64,000 nt of DNA from Catalimonadaceae bacterium JC749 (GCA_021730635.1 JAJNNC010000008.1:349642-413641); one strand, 5' to 3'. Positions 9,034 through 18,223 are shown, counted from the stretch's first letter. Made by a program: numbers and translations. Notes: a model not told the origin generated them from the sequence alone.

Positions 9034-9965
9034 AATCGCTTCCCGAGTGGGTTTCTATGTTGCTTAAGCTCGCTGGTATTGCCAATGCCTTCTGGGGTTT
9101 GACTTTTACCCTTTTTCCGGAAACACTTTTCCGATGGGCCAACATGCCAGATCCTCAGTATCTTTTCCCATGGAAAATGATCGGCGCGATCACTGTGGTA
9201 TTGGGTGTATTTTATTTTATAGCCTCTTTCAATCCCGTCCGTCATTTCATGATCATCGGTATGGGATTCCAGATCAAACTGATTGAAGCTATTTTTATCT
9301 GGAGCTATTGGGCCCGTGACATACTCCCCCTTAAATTAGCGCTTTTCTTCTCGCTCAAAGACCTTATCTGGCTACTGCCCTTTGCAGTGATCATTTATCT
9401 TGTACTCAGAGTGAGTCATACCCTGTTGGAGGAAACACCCCTCTCTTCACCCTCTCTTTCTGCCGTTTTATCCCGTTACCGTACAGCGCAGGGGAGAAAT
9501 TTGAATGAACTGTCCAAAGAAAAACCTGTTTTGCTGATTTTCTTAAGGCACTTTGAATGCCACTCTACCCATAAAGCCCTGACGGAAATACGGGAGCAGT
9601 ATGAAACCATTGAGAAAGAGGGCGTTGAGATTATTGTAGTACACATGGCAGCCCCCTCAGCAGCCACTCATGTCTTCCAACGATATCAATTGCTGGGACT
9701 TGATCATATCAGCAACCCGGAAGGTTCTTTATACCAGCAGTTCCGTCTGAAGAAGGGGAGTATCCGGCAAGTATTGGATATAAGTTCCTGGAAACAGCAT
9801 TTTGAGGAAGGCCAGAGTTTAAATAAACTGCTGGGCAGCGCCCTTCAGATGCCAGGAATATTTTTGATTTATCAGGGAGAATTGCTGAAGAGCTACCGGT
9901 ACGAACATCTCTCTGACCGCCCGGACTATATAGCTTTAGCGACCCAAGAATCTTTTCCCTCTTAA
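9030..9965 (+). CDS. Fusion of a four-TM domain with a cytosolic peroxiredoxin-like (PRXL2/SelL-related) domain
   Basis: Residues 1-128 repeat the four-helix domain of the upstream gene. Residues 145-305 form a thioredoxin-fold domain starting PVLLIFLRHFECHSTHKAL. This matches the family in which the active site normally reads RHFGCxFC. Here the first Cys (177) is kept but the second position is Thr 180, so the usual CxxC redox pair is reduced to one cysteine. Later segments (HISNPEGSLYQQFRLK, PGIFLIYQGELLKSYRY) fit the PRXL2 fold. Role inferred: a membrane-anchored redox or peroxide-sensing protein working with the upstream paralogue. Its stop codon overlaps the rimM stop on the opposite strand. 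Confidence 0.72.
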   Translation: MKSLPEWVSMLLKLAGIANAFWGLTFTLFPETLFRWANMPDPQYLFPWKMIGAITVVLGVFYFIASFNPVRHFMIIGMGFQIKLIEAIFIWSYWARDILPLKLALFFSLKDLIWLLPFAVIIYLVLRVSHTLLEETPLSSPSLSAVLSRYRTAQGRNLNELSKEKPVLLIFLRHFECHSTHKALTEIREQYETIEKEGVEIIVVHMAAPSAATHVFQRYQLLGLDHISNPEGSLYQQFRLKKGSIRQVLDISSWKQHFEEGQSLNKLLGSALQMPGIFLIYQGELLKSYRYEHLSDRPDYIALATQESFPS

Positions 9966-10492
9966 GAAAGGTACACATCCAGCAATCCTTCCGGCAAGCG
10001 GGTAAACACGATTTTCTGCTGCTTGTCTACTTTAGGAACTATATCATCAGTCATGGGAATCAAAACCTCCTGGTTTTTATACTGCATGACTATTAAATCC
10101 TGGCCGTTGCCTTCGTAGACATTCTCCACAATACCTAAAACTCCTTCCTTCTCATCCTGTACAGCAAATCCAATAATTTCATGGTAATAGAACTGTCCCT
10201 CCTCCAAGATAGGCAGGTTTTCTAAAGGAAGATATAGAGGAGCCTTGGCCAGCGGAGCGGCCTGTTCGATGGTATCAATATCCTCCAGCTTACAGATGAC
10301 CTTATTGTCAGAAATACTAAGATACTCCACAAAAAAAGGAACCAGCGTTCCAGTGTCGGGCAACACTACGAACACTGATTCCAGATGTTGATAATCTTCG
10401 GGAAAATCCACGTCGAGAAAGACATTCACTTCACCCTGCAGCCCATGCGGTTTGACGATGTACCCTAGCTGATAACAATCTTCAACGCGCAT
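9962..10492 (-). CDS. rimM: Ribosome maturation factor RimM
   Basis: RimM binds S19 and helps assemble the head of the 30S subunit. The 176-residue product has the N-terminal RimM beta-barrel (DCYQLGYIVKPHGLQGEV near residue 4) and the C-terminal PRC-barrel (GQFYYHEIIGFAVQDE, then QEVLIPMTDDIV). The start ATG at 10490-10492 lies 6 bases after the rpsP stop, which places the two genes in the common rpsP-rimM operon. The trmD and rplS genes that often follow are not here: the next gene downstream is on the opposite strand and overlaps the stop by 4 bases. Confidence 0.96.
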   Translation of the reverse strand: MRVEDCYQLGYIVKPHGLQGEVNVFLDVDFPEDYQHLESVFVVLPDTGTLVPFFVEYLSISDNKVICKLEDIDTIEQAAPLAKAPLYLPLENLPILEEGQFYYHEIIGFAVQDEKEGVLGIVENVYEGNGQDLIVMQYKNQEVLIPMTDDIVPKVDKQQKIVFTRLPEGLLDVYLS

Positions 10493-10498
10493 ATAGCC

Positions 10499-11278
10499 TT
10501 ACTCTGCTTTCTTCTCTTCTTCTGAGGACGAGCCTTCGTCTTGTTTCTCCTCTTTTTCTTCCTTGGATTCTTCTGCTTTTGCTTTGGGCTGAGTAGGCTC
10601 AGCTACAACGCCAGCTTCGGCACTGGTTTCTTCTCCGGCAGCAGCTTGAGAGGCACTATCAGCCGGTGTTTCTGCTTCTGGGGCAGAAGCCTTCTTTTCT
10701 TGAGAAGGTTTCGTTTCAGTTGCAGGCGTTTCTTCTACAGCTACTTCGTCTGTTACTTCCTCTTCTGTTTCTTCTTCACCAGCAGCTTCACGGGCAGCTT
10801 CCACAGCACTTGCTTCCAGTTCTTTCTGTTTTTCCAGACGTTCCTGCGTACGGGCTTCTTTTATTTTAGCCTCAGCCGCCAGCCTTGCCTTTTTCTCCTC
10901 TTCCTGCTTTTTAGTGATAGTATTTACCTTACTGGTAATTTTCTCCTCCTTGTTCTTACTCCACTCTTCAAATTTCTTGTCAGCTTCTTCCTGGGTGATA
11001 GCTCCCTTCTGAACGCCAATTTGCAGGTGTTTTTTTAACATAATACCCCTGTAAGAAAGCATGGCTCTTACTGTATCTGTAGGCTTAGCTCCTTTCAAAA
11101 CCCAATTCAGGGCTTTGTCTTCATTAATTTCAATAGTTGCAGGATTTGTATTGGGGTTATACAATCCTAACTTTTCAATAAAGCGACCATCCCGTGGTGC
11201 TCTGGCATCTGCTACGACCACGTCGTAAATTGCCAGTTTTTTGCGTCCTCGACGCGCTAATCTGATTTTTACTGCCAT
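10499..11278 (-). CDS. rpsP: 30S ribosomal protein S16 with a long acidic/alanine-rich C-terminal extension
   Basis: Residues 1-80 are a normal S16 ([48 protein letters not shown]). Most bacteria stop near residue 80-90. This protein runs to 259 residues. Residues 110-165 are a lysine/glutamate/alanine-rich helix, and 165-259 are low-complexity, rich in Glu, Ala, Thr, Ser and Pro, ending in EEEKKAE. Shorter extensions are known in Bacteroidota S16, so the start of the tail is family-typical and the length is the odd part. The tail likely projects from the ribosome and may be disordered. It leads the rpsP-rimM operon. Confidence 0.96.
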   Translation of the reverse strand: MAVKIRLARRGRKKLAIYDVVVADARAPRDGRFIEKLGLYNPNTNPATIEINEDKALNWVLKGAKPTDTVRAMLSYRGIMLKKHLQIGVQKGAITQEEADKKFEEWSKNKEEKITSKVNTITKKQEEEKKARLAAEAKIKEARTQERLEKQKELEASAVEAAREAAGEEETEEEVTDEVAVEETPATETKPSQEKKASAPEAETPADSASQAAAGEETSAEAGVVAEPTQPKAKAEESKEEKEEKQDEGSSSEEEKKAE

Positions 11279-11331
11279 AATAAATTTAAGTTTAACATGT
11301 ATGGAACGCGTCCATTTGTCGTAAAAGACTG

Positions 11332-11339
11332 CAAAGATA
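11332..11339 (-). promoter_or_regulatory. Probable -7 box of the rpsP-rimM operon
   Basis: TATCTTTG on the minus strand matches TAnnTTTG and lies 53 bases before the rpsP ATG. I see no clear TTG at the -33 position, so only the -7 half is supported. The rest of the 11279-11619 spacer (341 bases) is A+T-rich and presumably also holds the promoter of the divergent TRAP binding-protein gene. I see no gene in it. Confidence 0.4.
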
Positions 11340-11619
11340 GTAGATTTTAATTTAAATGTGCCAGTATAAAACTATTTTTCCCGGGTAAGTTCCTGAAACC
11401 CATTTATTTTTGAGCATCTTCTCCCTCAACCGTAAGAAATCAGCCTGTGTGCATCTCTGATGTTTATTGGTAATCACTAGCGGAAGTATTTGTACATCGC
11501 ATTTTCAAGAGGACATCTTCACTGCTTATGTTTTACGATTATAATACAGATATTAGCGAAAGATTACGCCCTTTACCAGACACAACACTTTATTTTCAGC
11601 ATTTATAGAGATTTTGTTT

Positions 11620-12750
11620 ATGAAAAATATGAAGCGCCGTGAATTCATGACCAAAGGAACAGCCCTGGCGGTGGCTCCTGTCCTTTTGAATAGCGCCTGC
11701 TCTTCTCCTTCCCCACAGCAGAAAAGCGATGGGCCTTATGTCAATTTTAATGAGAAATTCCGATGGAAACTGGCCACCACCTGGCCTCCCAACTTTCCTA
11801 TCATTGGAGAAGGCTGCCATATGTTTGCGCAATGGGTCCATGAAATGTCTGGCGGACGGATGGATATTACTGTTTACGGTGGCGGAGAACTGGTGCCTGC
11901 GCTGGAAATCTTTGATGCTGTAAGCAATGGTGCCATCGAGCTGGGACATGGCGCTTCTTATTACTGGGCAGGGAAAATTCCGGTAGCCCAGTTTTTTGCG
12001 ACAGTCCCCTTTGGGATGAATGCCCAGCAAATGAATGCCTGGCTGCTGGGTGGGGGAGGGCTGCCGTTGTGGCAGCAGACCTATGCAGATTTTAACTTAC
12101 TCCCCTTCCCCGGAGGAAATACCGGGATGCAGATGGGCGGGTGGTTCAACAAAGAAATCAATACTGTGGCTGATATTCAGGGATTAAAAATGCGTATTCC
12201 GGGGATTGGCGGCAAAGTTTTCACCCAGGCAGGGGGTTCCGCAGTACTTTCTGCAGGAGGTGAAATTTATACTAACCTGGAACGGGGTGTCATTGACGCT
12301 ACGGAATGGATCGGCCCTTACCATGATTACATCATGGGTTTTTATAATGTAGCCCAATATTATTATTATCCGGGTTGGCACGAGCCGGGCACTGCCCTCG
12401 AACTGCTGGCGAATAAATCCAAATTTGAAGCGTTACCCACTGATTTACAGGCCATCCTCCGGACAGCCACCGAGCGACTGAATATGTGGACGCTCTCTGA
12501 ATCAGAAGTCAAGAATAGTTTGTATGCCAAGAAATTAGCAGAGGAAGAACAGGTTCAGTTTAAAAAATTTCCAGACGATGTGTTAGCTACCTTCAGAAAA
12601 CACACTGATGAAGTACTTTCTGACATTACCCAAGCCAGCGCATGGAACCAGAAAGTCTATGATTCTTATCAGAAATTTCAAAAACAAATGAGTGACTACT
12701 CTCCATTTAATGAAAAAATATACCACAGCCATTTTGGTATATACGTCTGA
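11620..12750 (+). CDS. TRAP transporter substrate-binding protein (TakP/DctP-like), Tat-type lipoprotein
   Basis: The N-terminus has a twin-arginine stretch KRREFMTKG, then a hydrophobic segment and lipobox LNSAC, so the protein is probably exported folded by Tat and lipid-anchored. The mature part FRWKLATTWPPNFPIIGEG, a run of GGGELVPALEIFDAVSNG, and GASYYWAGKIP fit the TRAP binding proteins for 2-oxoacids (TakP type). The conserved TRAP arginine region is near LKMRIPGIGGKV. I use the ATG at 11620; a TTG at 11614 opens the same frame but is less likely. No permease gene is adjacent. A DctQ-DctM pair is about 17 kb away on the other strand (29658-31482) and is the obvious candidate partner. 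Confidence 0.88.
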   Translation: MKNMKRREFMTKGTALAVAPVLLNSACSSPSPQQKSDGPYVNFNEKFRWKLATTWPPNFPIIGEGCHMFAQWVHEMSGGRMDITVYGGGELVPALEIFDAVSNGAIELGHGASYYWAGKIPVAQFFATVPFGMNAQQMNAWLLGGGGLPLWQQTYADFNLLPFPGGNTGMQMGGWFNKEINTVADIQGLKMRIPGIGGKVFTQAGGSAVLSAGGEIYTNLERGVIDATEWIGPYHDYIMGFYNVAQYYYYPGWHEPGTALELLANKSKFEALPTDLQAILRTATERLNMWTLSESEVKNSLYAKKLAEEEQVQFKKFPDDVLATFRKHTDEVLSDITQASAWNQKVYDSYQKFQKQMSDYSPFNEKIYHSHFGIYV

Positions 12751-13293
12751 ATAAAATCCGGACACCTGAACAGAATCATATAACTCGTCAATTGGCTTTT
12801 CAAACCTAAAAGAAAACATAAATACATTACCAATTTTTTATTATCTCTACAGACAAATCCCATTGCTGCCTCTGTATCAGGTTGCAATATAGTACCCCCC
12901 TACAGTGACCATACTGGTTGGGCTCTTCTCTCATTTCCTTCCTCATTATGAAAAACTCCTTATCATTTTGATAAGGGATTAATTTGCATTTTTCTAATTC
13001 AGCTTAAAACCTGCCAAGTGGCACTGATTTTGCAGTTAAGCCAGCCTTACTCGCTCAAATAAAAAAATAAAGGCTCATGAATTGTATGTACTGTAGTAAG
13101 CTTACTTTTAAAAACCCTCATGACAATTGTATCTTTCTGCTAATCACTTTTTTAAAAGCTTTCCATATTTCAAATAATAAGTTTGTTCACCCTAGGCTTT
13201 ATGCAAGCCCCTGAGGTAACCTGATCACACCCTGGTGCAGGGTGAACAGCCCTTTCTTTTAACAATGTATAAAACCTGGTTAAACCAAATCTC
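12751..13293. other. 543-base non-coding spacer
   Basis: This A+T-rich stretch lies between the TRAP binding protein and the beta-helix gene, both on the plus strand. Only short reading frames occur and none has a recognisable product. Its one visible structure is a perfect 7-base inverted repeat at 13228-13244. It presumably carries the end of the first transcript and the promoter and control region of the large secreted protein. Confidence 0.5.
13228..13244. repeat. Perfect inverted repeat CACCCTG-gtg-CAGGGTG
   Basis: A 7-base stem with a 3-base loop, 50 bases upstream of the beta-helix gene ATG. It has no T-run after it on either strand, so it does not look like an intrinsic terminator. 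A dimeric regulator site is one possibility; chance is another. Confidence 0.3.
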
Positions 13294-16230
13294 ATGAAAC
13301 ATTTTTATTGGTCGTTCCTCTTGATTTCAACTTTTCTATGGCCCGGTATTACCTTTGGGCAGGACTGTAACTGTGATCATGTGATCACACCAAACAATAT
13401 CTATATCGACGGCAGCAAGATGAATATTAAGCCTGGCGATGTCATCTGTATCAAAGCAGGGCAATATAAGTACCTGAATCTCTTTAACTTTAGTGGTACT
13501 GCTGACAAGCCTATTACTTTTATCAATTGCGGAGGGCAGGTGAAGATAGGTGGATATCAACATTACTATGGCTTGCTTCTAAATAATGTTAACTATTTTC
13601 GTTTTACAGGTACAGGCACTTCAGGCATCACCTATGGCTTTAAGATCGACGGTGTTAACAGTACAGGAAGCGGTGTGGCAGGTTATGGTACCCATGCAGA
13701 AATTGATCACCTGGAGATTTCCCGCACTGGTTTTGCCGGTATTCTCTATAAAAATGACCCTTCCTGTGATCCTTCCTCCTGGCGACAAAACTTTGTGATG
13801 CGTCAGGTATCCATTCATGACAATTATGTGCACGATACGCATGGAGAAGGCCTCTACATTGGTTATACGGGAGATACAAGGACACTGAACTGCAATGGTA
13901 AGTCGGTGAAAGCAGAACCGCATAATATTGAAGGATTGCGTGTTTTTGACAACCGCATTGAGAACACCGGATGGGATGGCATACAGGTCAGCCGCGCCAC
14001 AAAAGATTGTGAAATTTTTCGCAACACGGTCAAAAACTTTGGGATGGCCCGCGAGCAGTATCAGGATGAAGGCATCTTGATCGGAGGGGGTACTACTGGT
14101 AAGCTCTACAATAATATTATCATCAAAGGAACGGGGGTAGGTATACAGGTTTTCGGATCCGGCGATAACTATGTTTACAATAATGTGATCGTAGATGCAG
14201 CGGTAGATGGTATCTTTTGTGATGACAGGGAAACAGTGAAGGGTAGAGGTTTTTATTTTATCAACAATACTATTATCAACCCCGGAGAGGCTGGTATGCG
14301 TATGTACAGCAGAGAAAGCAGTGGCAATGTATTTTACAATAATATAGTAGTAGGGGCTGATGAAAATATAATTCTGCTGAATGCTCCGATTGACTGGAAA
14401 GCGTCTCATAACGTTTTCCTCAACAGCGTTAGTGAAGCAGGTTTTGTCAACGCAGGCAATCATGACTATCATCTGAAAAGTGGAGCCAAGGCTGTCAATG
14501 CTGGCAAAGATGTTTCTTCCTATAAGGTAAAGGCAGATCATGACGATGAACAAAGACCTCAGGGAGGTGGCTACGATGCAGGTGCTTTTGAGTTTACTTC
14601 GGGAGAAACAGCCCCTTCTAATGCCAGTCCTTCCGTTGACGCCGGACAATCTGTTACACTTACTTTGCCCAACAATAGTGCTACCCTAACGGCAGAGGCC
14701 AAAGACACGGATGGCAAAATTGTACAATATGCCTGGAGTCAGGCCAGTGGCCCTTCTTCAGCCACGCTGAGCGGCCAGAACACCGGAACCCTGAAAATAG
14801 GGAAATTGCAGGAAGGTACTTATGTGTTCAATGTGACAGTAACCGATGATGATAAGGCCACTGCTTCAGACAAGGTAGATGTAGTGGTAAAAACCAAATC
14901 ATCCGGCTCTGCTGCAAACGGATTACAGTATGCCTATTATGAAGGTAACTGGAGTCAGTTGCCGGATTTCAGCCGGCTGAAGGCTAAAAAAACAGGGAAT
15001 AGCTCTAACTTTTCATTGGATACCCGATTGCGGAATGAATATTACGGGTATGTTTTTACAGGGTCTATTGAGATAAAAGCTGCTGGTCAGTATACTTTCT
15101 ATACCGCTTCCGACGATGGTAGCGCCCTCTATATTGATGGAAAGAAAGTCGTCAACAACGATGGCTTGCATGCCAGAGAAGAAAAATCCGGAAGTATTAG
15201 CTTAAGTCAGGGACGTCATACGATTAAAGTAGTATTTTTTGAAAAGGCGGGCAGCGAAGTGCTGGAAGTCCGTTATAGTGGCCCGGGCTTGGGCAAGCAA
15301 CTCATTCCAAATGGGGTGCTATATCCTGACAATGAGGGACAGTCACCATCCGATGATGAGGATTCCCAGGAAGAAGACGAGGAGGAAGAAGACGAGGAGG
15401 AGGATGACGAAGGTGAAGAGGCTGACGACGAAAGCGATAATAAAATACAGGCACCGGTAGCAGCAGAACACGGATTGCGTTATGCCTACTATGAAGGAAA
15501 CTGGGATTACCTGCCGAATTTTAGTACCCTCAACGCCAAAAAGGAAGGTACCGTATCTAATTTTACACTGGCACCCCGATCTAAAGACAGCTATTTTGCC
15601 TTTACTTTTGAGGGGTACATAGAAATAAAAGCTGCTGGTCAGTATACTTTCTATACCGCTTCCGACGATGGCAGTGCCCTCTTTATTGATGGGAAGAAAG
15701 TAGTTGACAATGATGGTTTTCATGCAGAAGAAGAGAAATCAGGTAGTATTAACCTGAGCCAGGGCTTCCATCAGATCAAAGTCACTTTCTTTGAGAAATG
15801 GGGAAGTGAAATACTGAAAGTAAGCTATAGTGGCCCTGGCATGAGCAAAAGATCTATTCCTGACCAGGTGTTGTATCAAAACACAGGCGCTGCCCAAGCC
15901 AGAATCGCTCAAAACAGTAAAGGGAACCAAGAAATCGAAACAGAATCCTTGTCCGGTATAAACGGGCCTTTCTCTGTATCGGTCTTTCCCAATCCTATTG
16001 AAGAAGTCATTCACCTTGCTGTGGAAGGCGTACCTGTCTCACCTCATAGTGTATCAGTCTTGTTATACGATTTAACAGGGCAGGTAAAAGATATCACCCA
16101 GCAGTTGCAGTATGAAGGTGCTCATCTCAGGATCCATACAGCGGCTTTATCACTTCCGGCGGGTGTTTATTTTCTGAACCTGACTACCCAGGAAGGGAAG
16201 ACAGCGAGAATCAAAATCATTAAAAAATAA
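13294..16230 (+). CDS. Large secreted T9SS cargo protein: right-handed beta-helix, PKD-like, two PA14 domains, sorting domain
   Basis: A 978-residue protein with a Sec signal peptide (cleavage near FGQ, residue 22). Residues 30-435 are a right-handed parallel beta-helix of the pectate-lyase/NosD type, with repeated turns such as LYNNIIIKG and VYNNVIVDAA. A PKD/Ig-like domain follows (about 440-535, DAGQSVTLTLPNNSATL). Two PA14 domains (about 541-674 and 723-862) flank a very acidic linker of Glu and Asp (about 682-712). Residues 889-978 are a type IX secretion sorting domain (VFPNPIEEVIHL, LYDLTGQV, GVYFLNL, ending in RIKIIKK). PA14 domains often bind carbohydrate. Inferred role: surface or secreted polysaccharide lyase or adhesin. 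Catalytic residues are not identifiable. Confidence 0.92.
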   Translation: MKHFYWSFLLISTFLWPGITFGQDCNCDHVITPNNIYIDGSKMNIKPGDVICIKAGQYKYLNLFNFSGTADKPITFINCGGQVKIGGYQHYYGLLLNNVNYFRFTGTGTSGITYGFKIDGVNSTGSGVAGYGTHAEIDHLEISRTGFAGILYKNDPSCDPSSWRQNFVMRQVSIHDNYVHDTHGEGLYIGYTGDTRTLNCNGKSVKAEPHNIEGLRVFDNRIENTGWDGIQVSRATKDCEIFRNTVKNFGMAREQYQDEGILIGGGTTGKLYNNIIIKGTGVGIQVFGSGDNYVYNNVIVDAAVDGIFCDDRETVKGRGFYFINNTIINPGEAGMRMYSRESSGNVFYNNIVVGADENIILLNAPIDWKASHNVFLNSVSEAGFVNAGNHDYHLKSGAKAVNAGKDVSSYKVKADHDDEQRPQGGGYDAGAFEFTSGETAPSNASPSVDAGQSVTLTLPNNSATLTAEAKDTDGKIVQYAWSQASGPSSATLSGQNTGTLKIGKLQEGTYVFNVTVTDDDKATASDKVDVVVKTKSSGSAANGLQYAYYEGNWSQLPDFSRLKAKKTGNSSNFSLDTRLRNEYYGYVFTGSIEIKAAGQYTFYTASDDGSALYIDGKKVVNNDGLHAREEKSGSISLSQGRHTIKVVFFEKAGSEVLEVRYSGPGLGKQLIPNGVLYPDNEGQSPSDDEDSQEEDEEEEDEEEDDEGEEADDESDNKIQAPVAAEHGLRYAYYEGNWDYLPNFSTLNAKKEGTVSNFTLAPRSKDSYFAFTFEGYIEIKAAGQYTFYTASDDGSALFIDGKKVVDNDGFHAEEEKSGSINLSQGFHQIKVTFFEKWGSEILKVSYSGPGMSKRSIPDQVLYQNTGAAQARIAQNSKGNQEIETESLSGINGPFSVSVFPNPIEEVIHLAVEGVPVSPHSVSVLLYDLTGQVKDITQQLQYEGAHLRIHTAALSLPAGVYFLNLTTQEGKTARIKIIKK
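15073..15119 (+). repeat. 47-base direct repeat in the PA14 coding region, copy 1
   Basis: This segment of the first PA14 domain is identical over 47 bases to 15625-15671 in the second, coding for the core IKAAGQYTFYTASDDG. The flanking DNA of the two domains is clearly diverged, so the exact match suggests recent duplication, local gene conversion or strong constraint. Confidence 0.85.
15625..15671 (+). repeat. 47-base direct repeat in the PA14 coding region, copy 2
   Basis: Second copy of the identical PA14 core, 552 bases downstream of the first and in the same reading frame. A deletion between the copies would remove exactly one PA14 domain plus the acidic linker and stay in frame (552 is divisible by 3). 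Confidence 0.85.
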
Positions 16231-16254
16231 GAAGATTGCTTCTGAACCTTTCAG

Positions 16255-16292
16255 TGCCCTTATCCCTCTGCCGGATAGGGGCATTGTTTTTA
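16255..16292 (+). terminator. Intrinsic terminator after the T9SS protein
   Basis: An 11-base stem with one G-T/mismatch position (16255-16265 with 16273-16283) encloses a 7-base loop and is followed by TTGTTTTT. It lies 25 bases after the stop of the beta-helix gene. The convergent sulfatase ends 12 bases beyond it. Confidence 0.75.
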
Positions 16293-16303
16293 ATACTGTT
16301 TTG

Positions 16304-17671
16304 TTACTTCCCTGCTTTTTCCTCTTCCAGCAAAGCATTGACCCAGGTATCGTATAATTGCTTCAGCCTGGCTAGTTGCGCAGGTTGCGTACGCGCCAAA
16401 TTGTTTTCCTCTCCTATATCTTGAGACAAATTAACCAGAAACAGACTATCGGCTTCTGTCAGTCGATCCGGTTGCACAGGATCGTTAGGATGGCCAATCA
16501 GTTTCCAGTCTCCCACCCGGACAGCCCACTGGCTTTCAGGATCCGTAGCCTCTCCCATTTGCCAGTATATTGCCTCATGGGGGGAAGGCACGTCTTTATC
16601 CAGGAGGACGGATTGCAGACTTTTCCCATCCAGTGGAGAAGCCGGAAGGTCTATCTGGCACAATTCGGCAATAGTAGGCATCCAATCCATGCTCACCGCC
16701 ATCTGGTCTCTGGTTTCTCCCTGTGGAATGTGGCCGGGCCAGCTAATCAGGGCGGGAACCCGGATACCGCCTTCAAACAGGCTAAACTTAGCACCCCGGT
16801 AAGGTCCGGCATTTCCACCTCCATAAAAAGCGCGCTCCTCACAAGAATGGCCATGATCCGACTGAAAAATAACTATCGTGTTCTCCCGTAGCCCTAGGCT
16901 GTCCAGCTGATGCATGACGGCTCCTATTTTCTCGTCCATCGTAGAGATAAAAGCCGCATATTCTTTCCGGGGCGTTTCCAGCTGCTGATAGTGTGCCAAC
17001 CACTTCTCATAGCCCTGATAGGGATAATGCGGTACATTGATCGCCCAATAGAGAAAAAAAGGTTGACGCTGATTTTCTTCCAAAAAATGATTCACTTCCT
17101 CTACCATCAGATCCGGAAAATATTCTCCCGGACGATAGACTTCCTCCCCGTTACGCCACAAATCATGTTTGTTAGGCCCTGACCAATAGAAGAAGTGGCT
17201 GTAGTTATCTATACAACCCACCAAATGGCCAAAGGAGTAATCAAATCCTTGCCCGTTGGGTTGTTTATCGGCATCATGTCCCAGATGCCATTTTCCAATA
17301 TGTGCTGTGGTATAGCCCGCCGCTTTCATCATTTCGGCCATGGTAACCTGGGATGAAGGCATACCCGCTCCAGGTTGTTTCTCAGGAATAGGCACGTTGC
17401 CCGGGAGCCCTGCTCGTAGGGGCGTTTTGCCAGTTAATAAGCCCGCCCGGGAAGGGGAACAAACAGCAGCCGCTGCATAAAATTGGGTAAAGCGAAGCCC
17501 AGAGGCAGCCAAGGCATCCATATGGGGTGTATGTAGATCCTGAGAACCGTAACAGTGCATATCCAGTGTCCCCTGGTCGTCGGTAAGAATCAGAATGACA
17601 TTAGGCTGGGCCTTCAGGGTGTGTAGTGCGCTATAGAATAGGATGAATAATAAAAAATACAATGGTCTCAT
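16304..17671 (-). CDS. Secreted sulfatase (arylsulfatase type, formylglycine-dependent)
   Basis: Hydrolyses sulfate esters. The 455-residue protein begins with a signal peptide (ending LKAQ) and has the alkaline-phosphatase-fold metal site at the start of the mature part (ILTDDQG, Asp 31 and Asp 32). The modification motif CSPSRAGLLTG has Cys 71 for conversion to formylglycine. Further family motifs are GYTTAHIGKWHLG and IVIFQSDHGHS. A separate maturase is needed for activation and none is in the window. The gene is convergent with the T9SS PA14 protein, and the pair could act on sulfated marine polysaccharide. The natural substrate is not shown. Confidence 0.93.
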   Translation of the reverse strand: MRPLYFLLFILFYSALHTLKAQPNVILILTDDQGTLDMHCYGSQDLHTPHMDALAASGLRFTQFYAAAAVCSPSRAGLLTGKTPLRAGLPGNVPIPEKQPGAGMPSSQVTMAEMMKAAGYTTAHIGKWHLGHDADKQPNGQGFDYSFGHLVGCIDNYSHFFYWSGPNKHDLWRNGEEVYRPGEYFPDLMVEEVNHFLEENQRQPFFLYWAINVPHYPYQGYEKWLAHYQQLETPRKEYAAFISTMDEKIGAVMHQLDSLGLRENTIVIFQSDHGHSCEERAFYGGGNAGPYRGAKFSLFEGGIRVPALISWPGHIPQGETRDQMAVSMDWMPTIAELCQIDLPASPLDGKSLQSVLLDKDVPSPHEAIYWQMGEATDPESQWAVRVGDWKLIGHPNDPVQPDRLTEADSLFLVNLSQDIGEENNLARTQPAQLARLKQLYDTWVNALLEEEKAGK

Positions 17672-17728
17672 AAGTGTCGCTAAAATGACGAAAAAGTTTT
17701 GCTGCAGTCAGGGTGGTGCCGGTTCATT

Positions 17729-18223
17729 TCACGGGTTTCCTTCCGGCTGCCTACTATTGATCACCTCGCCCTCCCTGTGAGGCAGCTGCAGGTGCAATAA
17801 GGGAAAGGGTTTGCCCAGACTATCCACTGCCGACCGCCCTGCTACTTCAAACCCCATTCGGAGGTAAAAACCTACAGCCTGCTCATTTTGCTCATTAACA
17901 TCAACAACAGAAGCTCCCAGAACGTGGACGGCATGCAGCAGCAGTTGGCGGCCAACCCCCTTACCACGCCACAATGGGTGAATAAAAAGCATTTCTATTT
18001 TTTCCTCTGATACCCCCAGTATGCCTACTATCTTACCCTGATCGTTGCGCATACAGGCCATGGATGCCATATTAGGAAGTTCTTCTAGCACCAAGGGCTT
18101 AAAAAACTGTATATCCGCTTCTGTCAGGAAATCGTGTGTGGCACGGACAGAGGCTTCCCATACTTCTACCATTTGCGGAAAGTCTTCTGGATTCACAGGA
18201 AGTACACCCTCTTGAAGTGGCAT
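17729..18223 (-). CDS. GNAT family N-acetyltransferase
   Basis: A 164-residue acetyl-CoA-dependent acetyltransferase. The acetyl-CoA loop is IHPLWRGKGVGRQLL near residues 81-95, followed by the conserved VNEQNEQAVGFYLRMGFEV. The N-terminal EVWEASVRATHDFL resembles YjaB-type members that may acetylate small molecules or ribosomal proteins. The substrate is unknown. The start ATG lies 552 bases from the sulfatase start on the same strand; the two reading frames are separated by 57 bases and may share a message. Confidence 0.9.
   Translation of the reverse strand: MPLQEGVLPVNPEDFPQMVEVWEASVRATHDFLTEADIQFFKPLVLEELPNMASMACMRNDQGKIVGILGVSEEKIEMLFIHPLWRGKGVGRQLLLHAVHVLGASVVDVNEQNEQAVGFYLRMGFEVAGRSAVDSLGKPFPLLHLQLPHREGEVINSRQPEGNP

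Noticed and set aside
10541..11038. Hydrophobic-looking plus-strand frame opposite the rpsP tail
   Set aside because: The Phe/Leu-rich sequence is the antisense of Glu/Lys-rich codons and is a composition artefact.
13621..14649. 342-residue antisense reading frame opposite the beta-helix domain
   Set aside because: It lies wholly within the well-supported beta-helix gene, has no recognisable domains, and its length follows from the repetitive coding pattern on the other strand.
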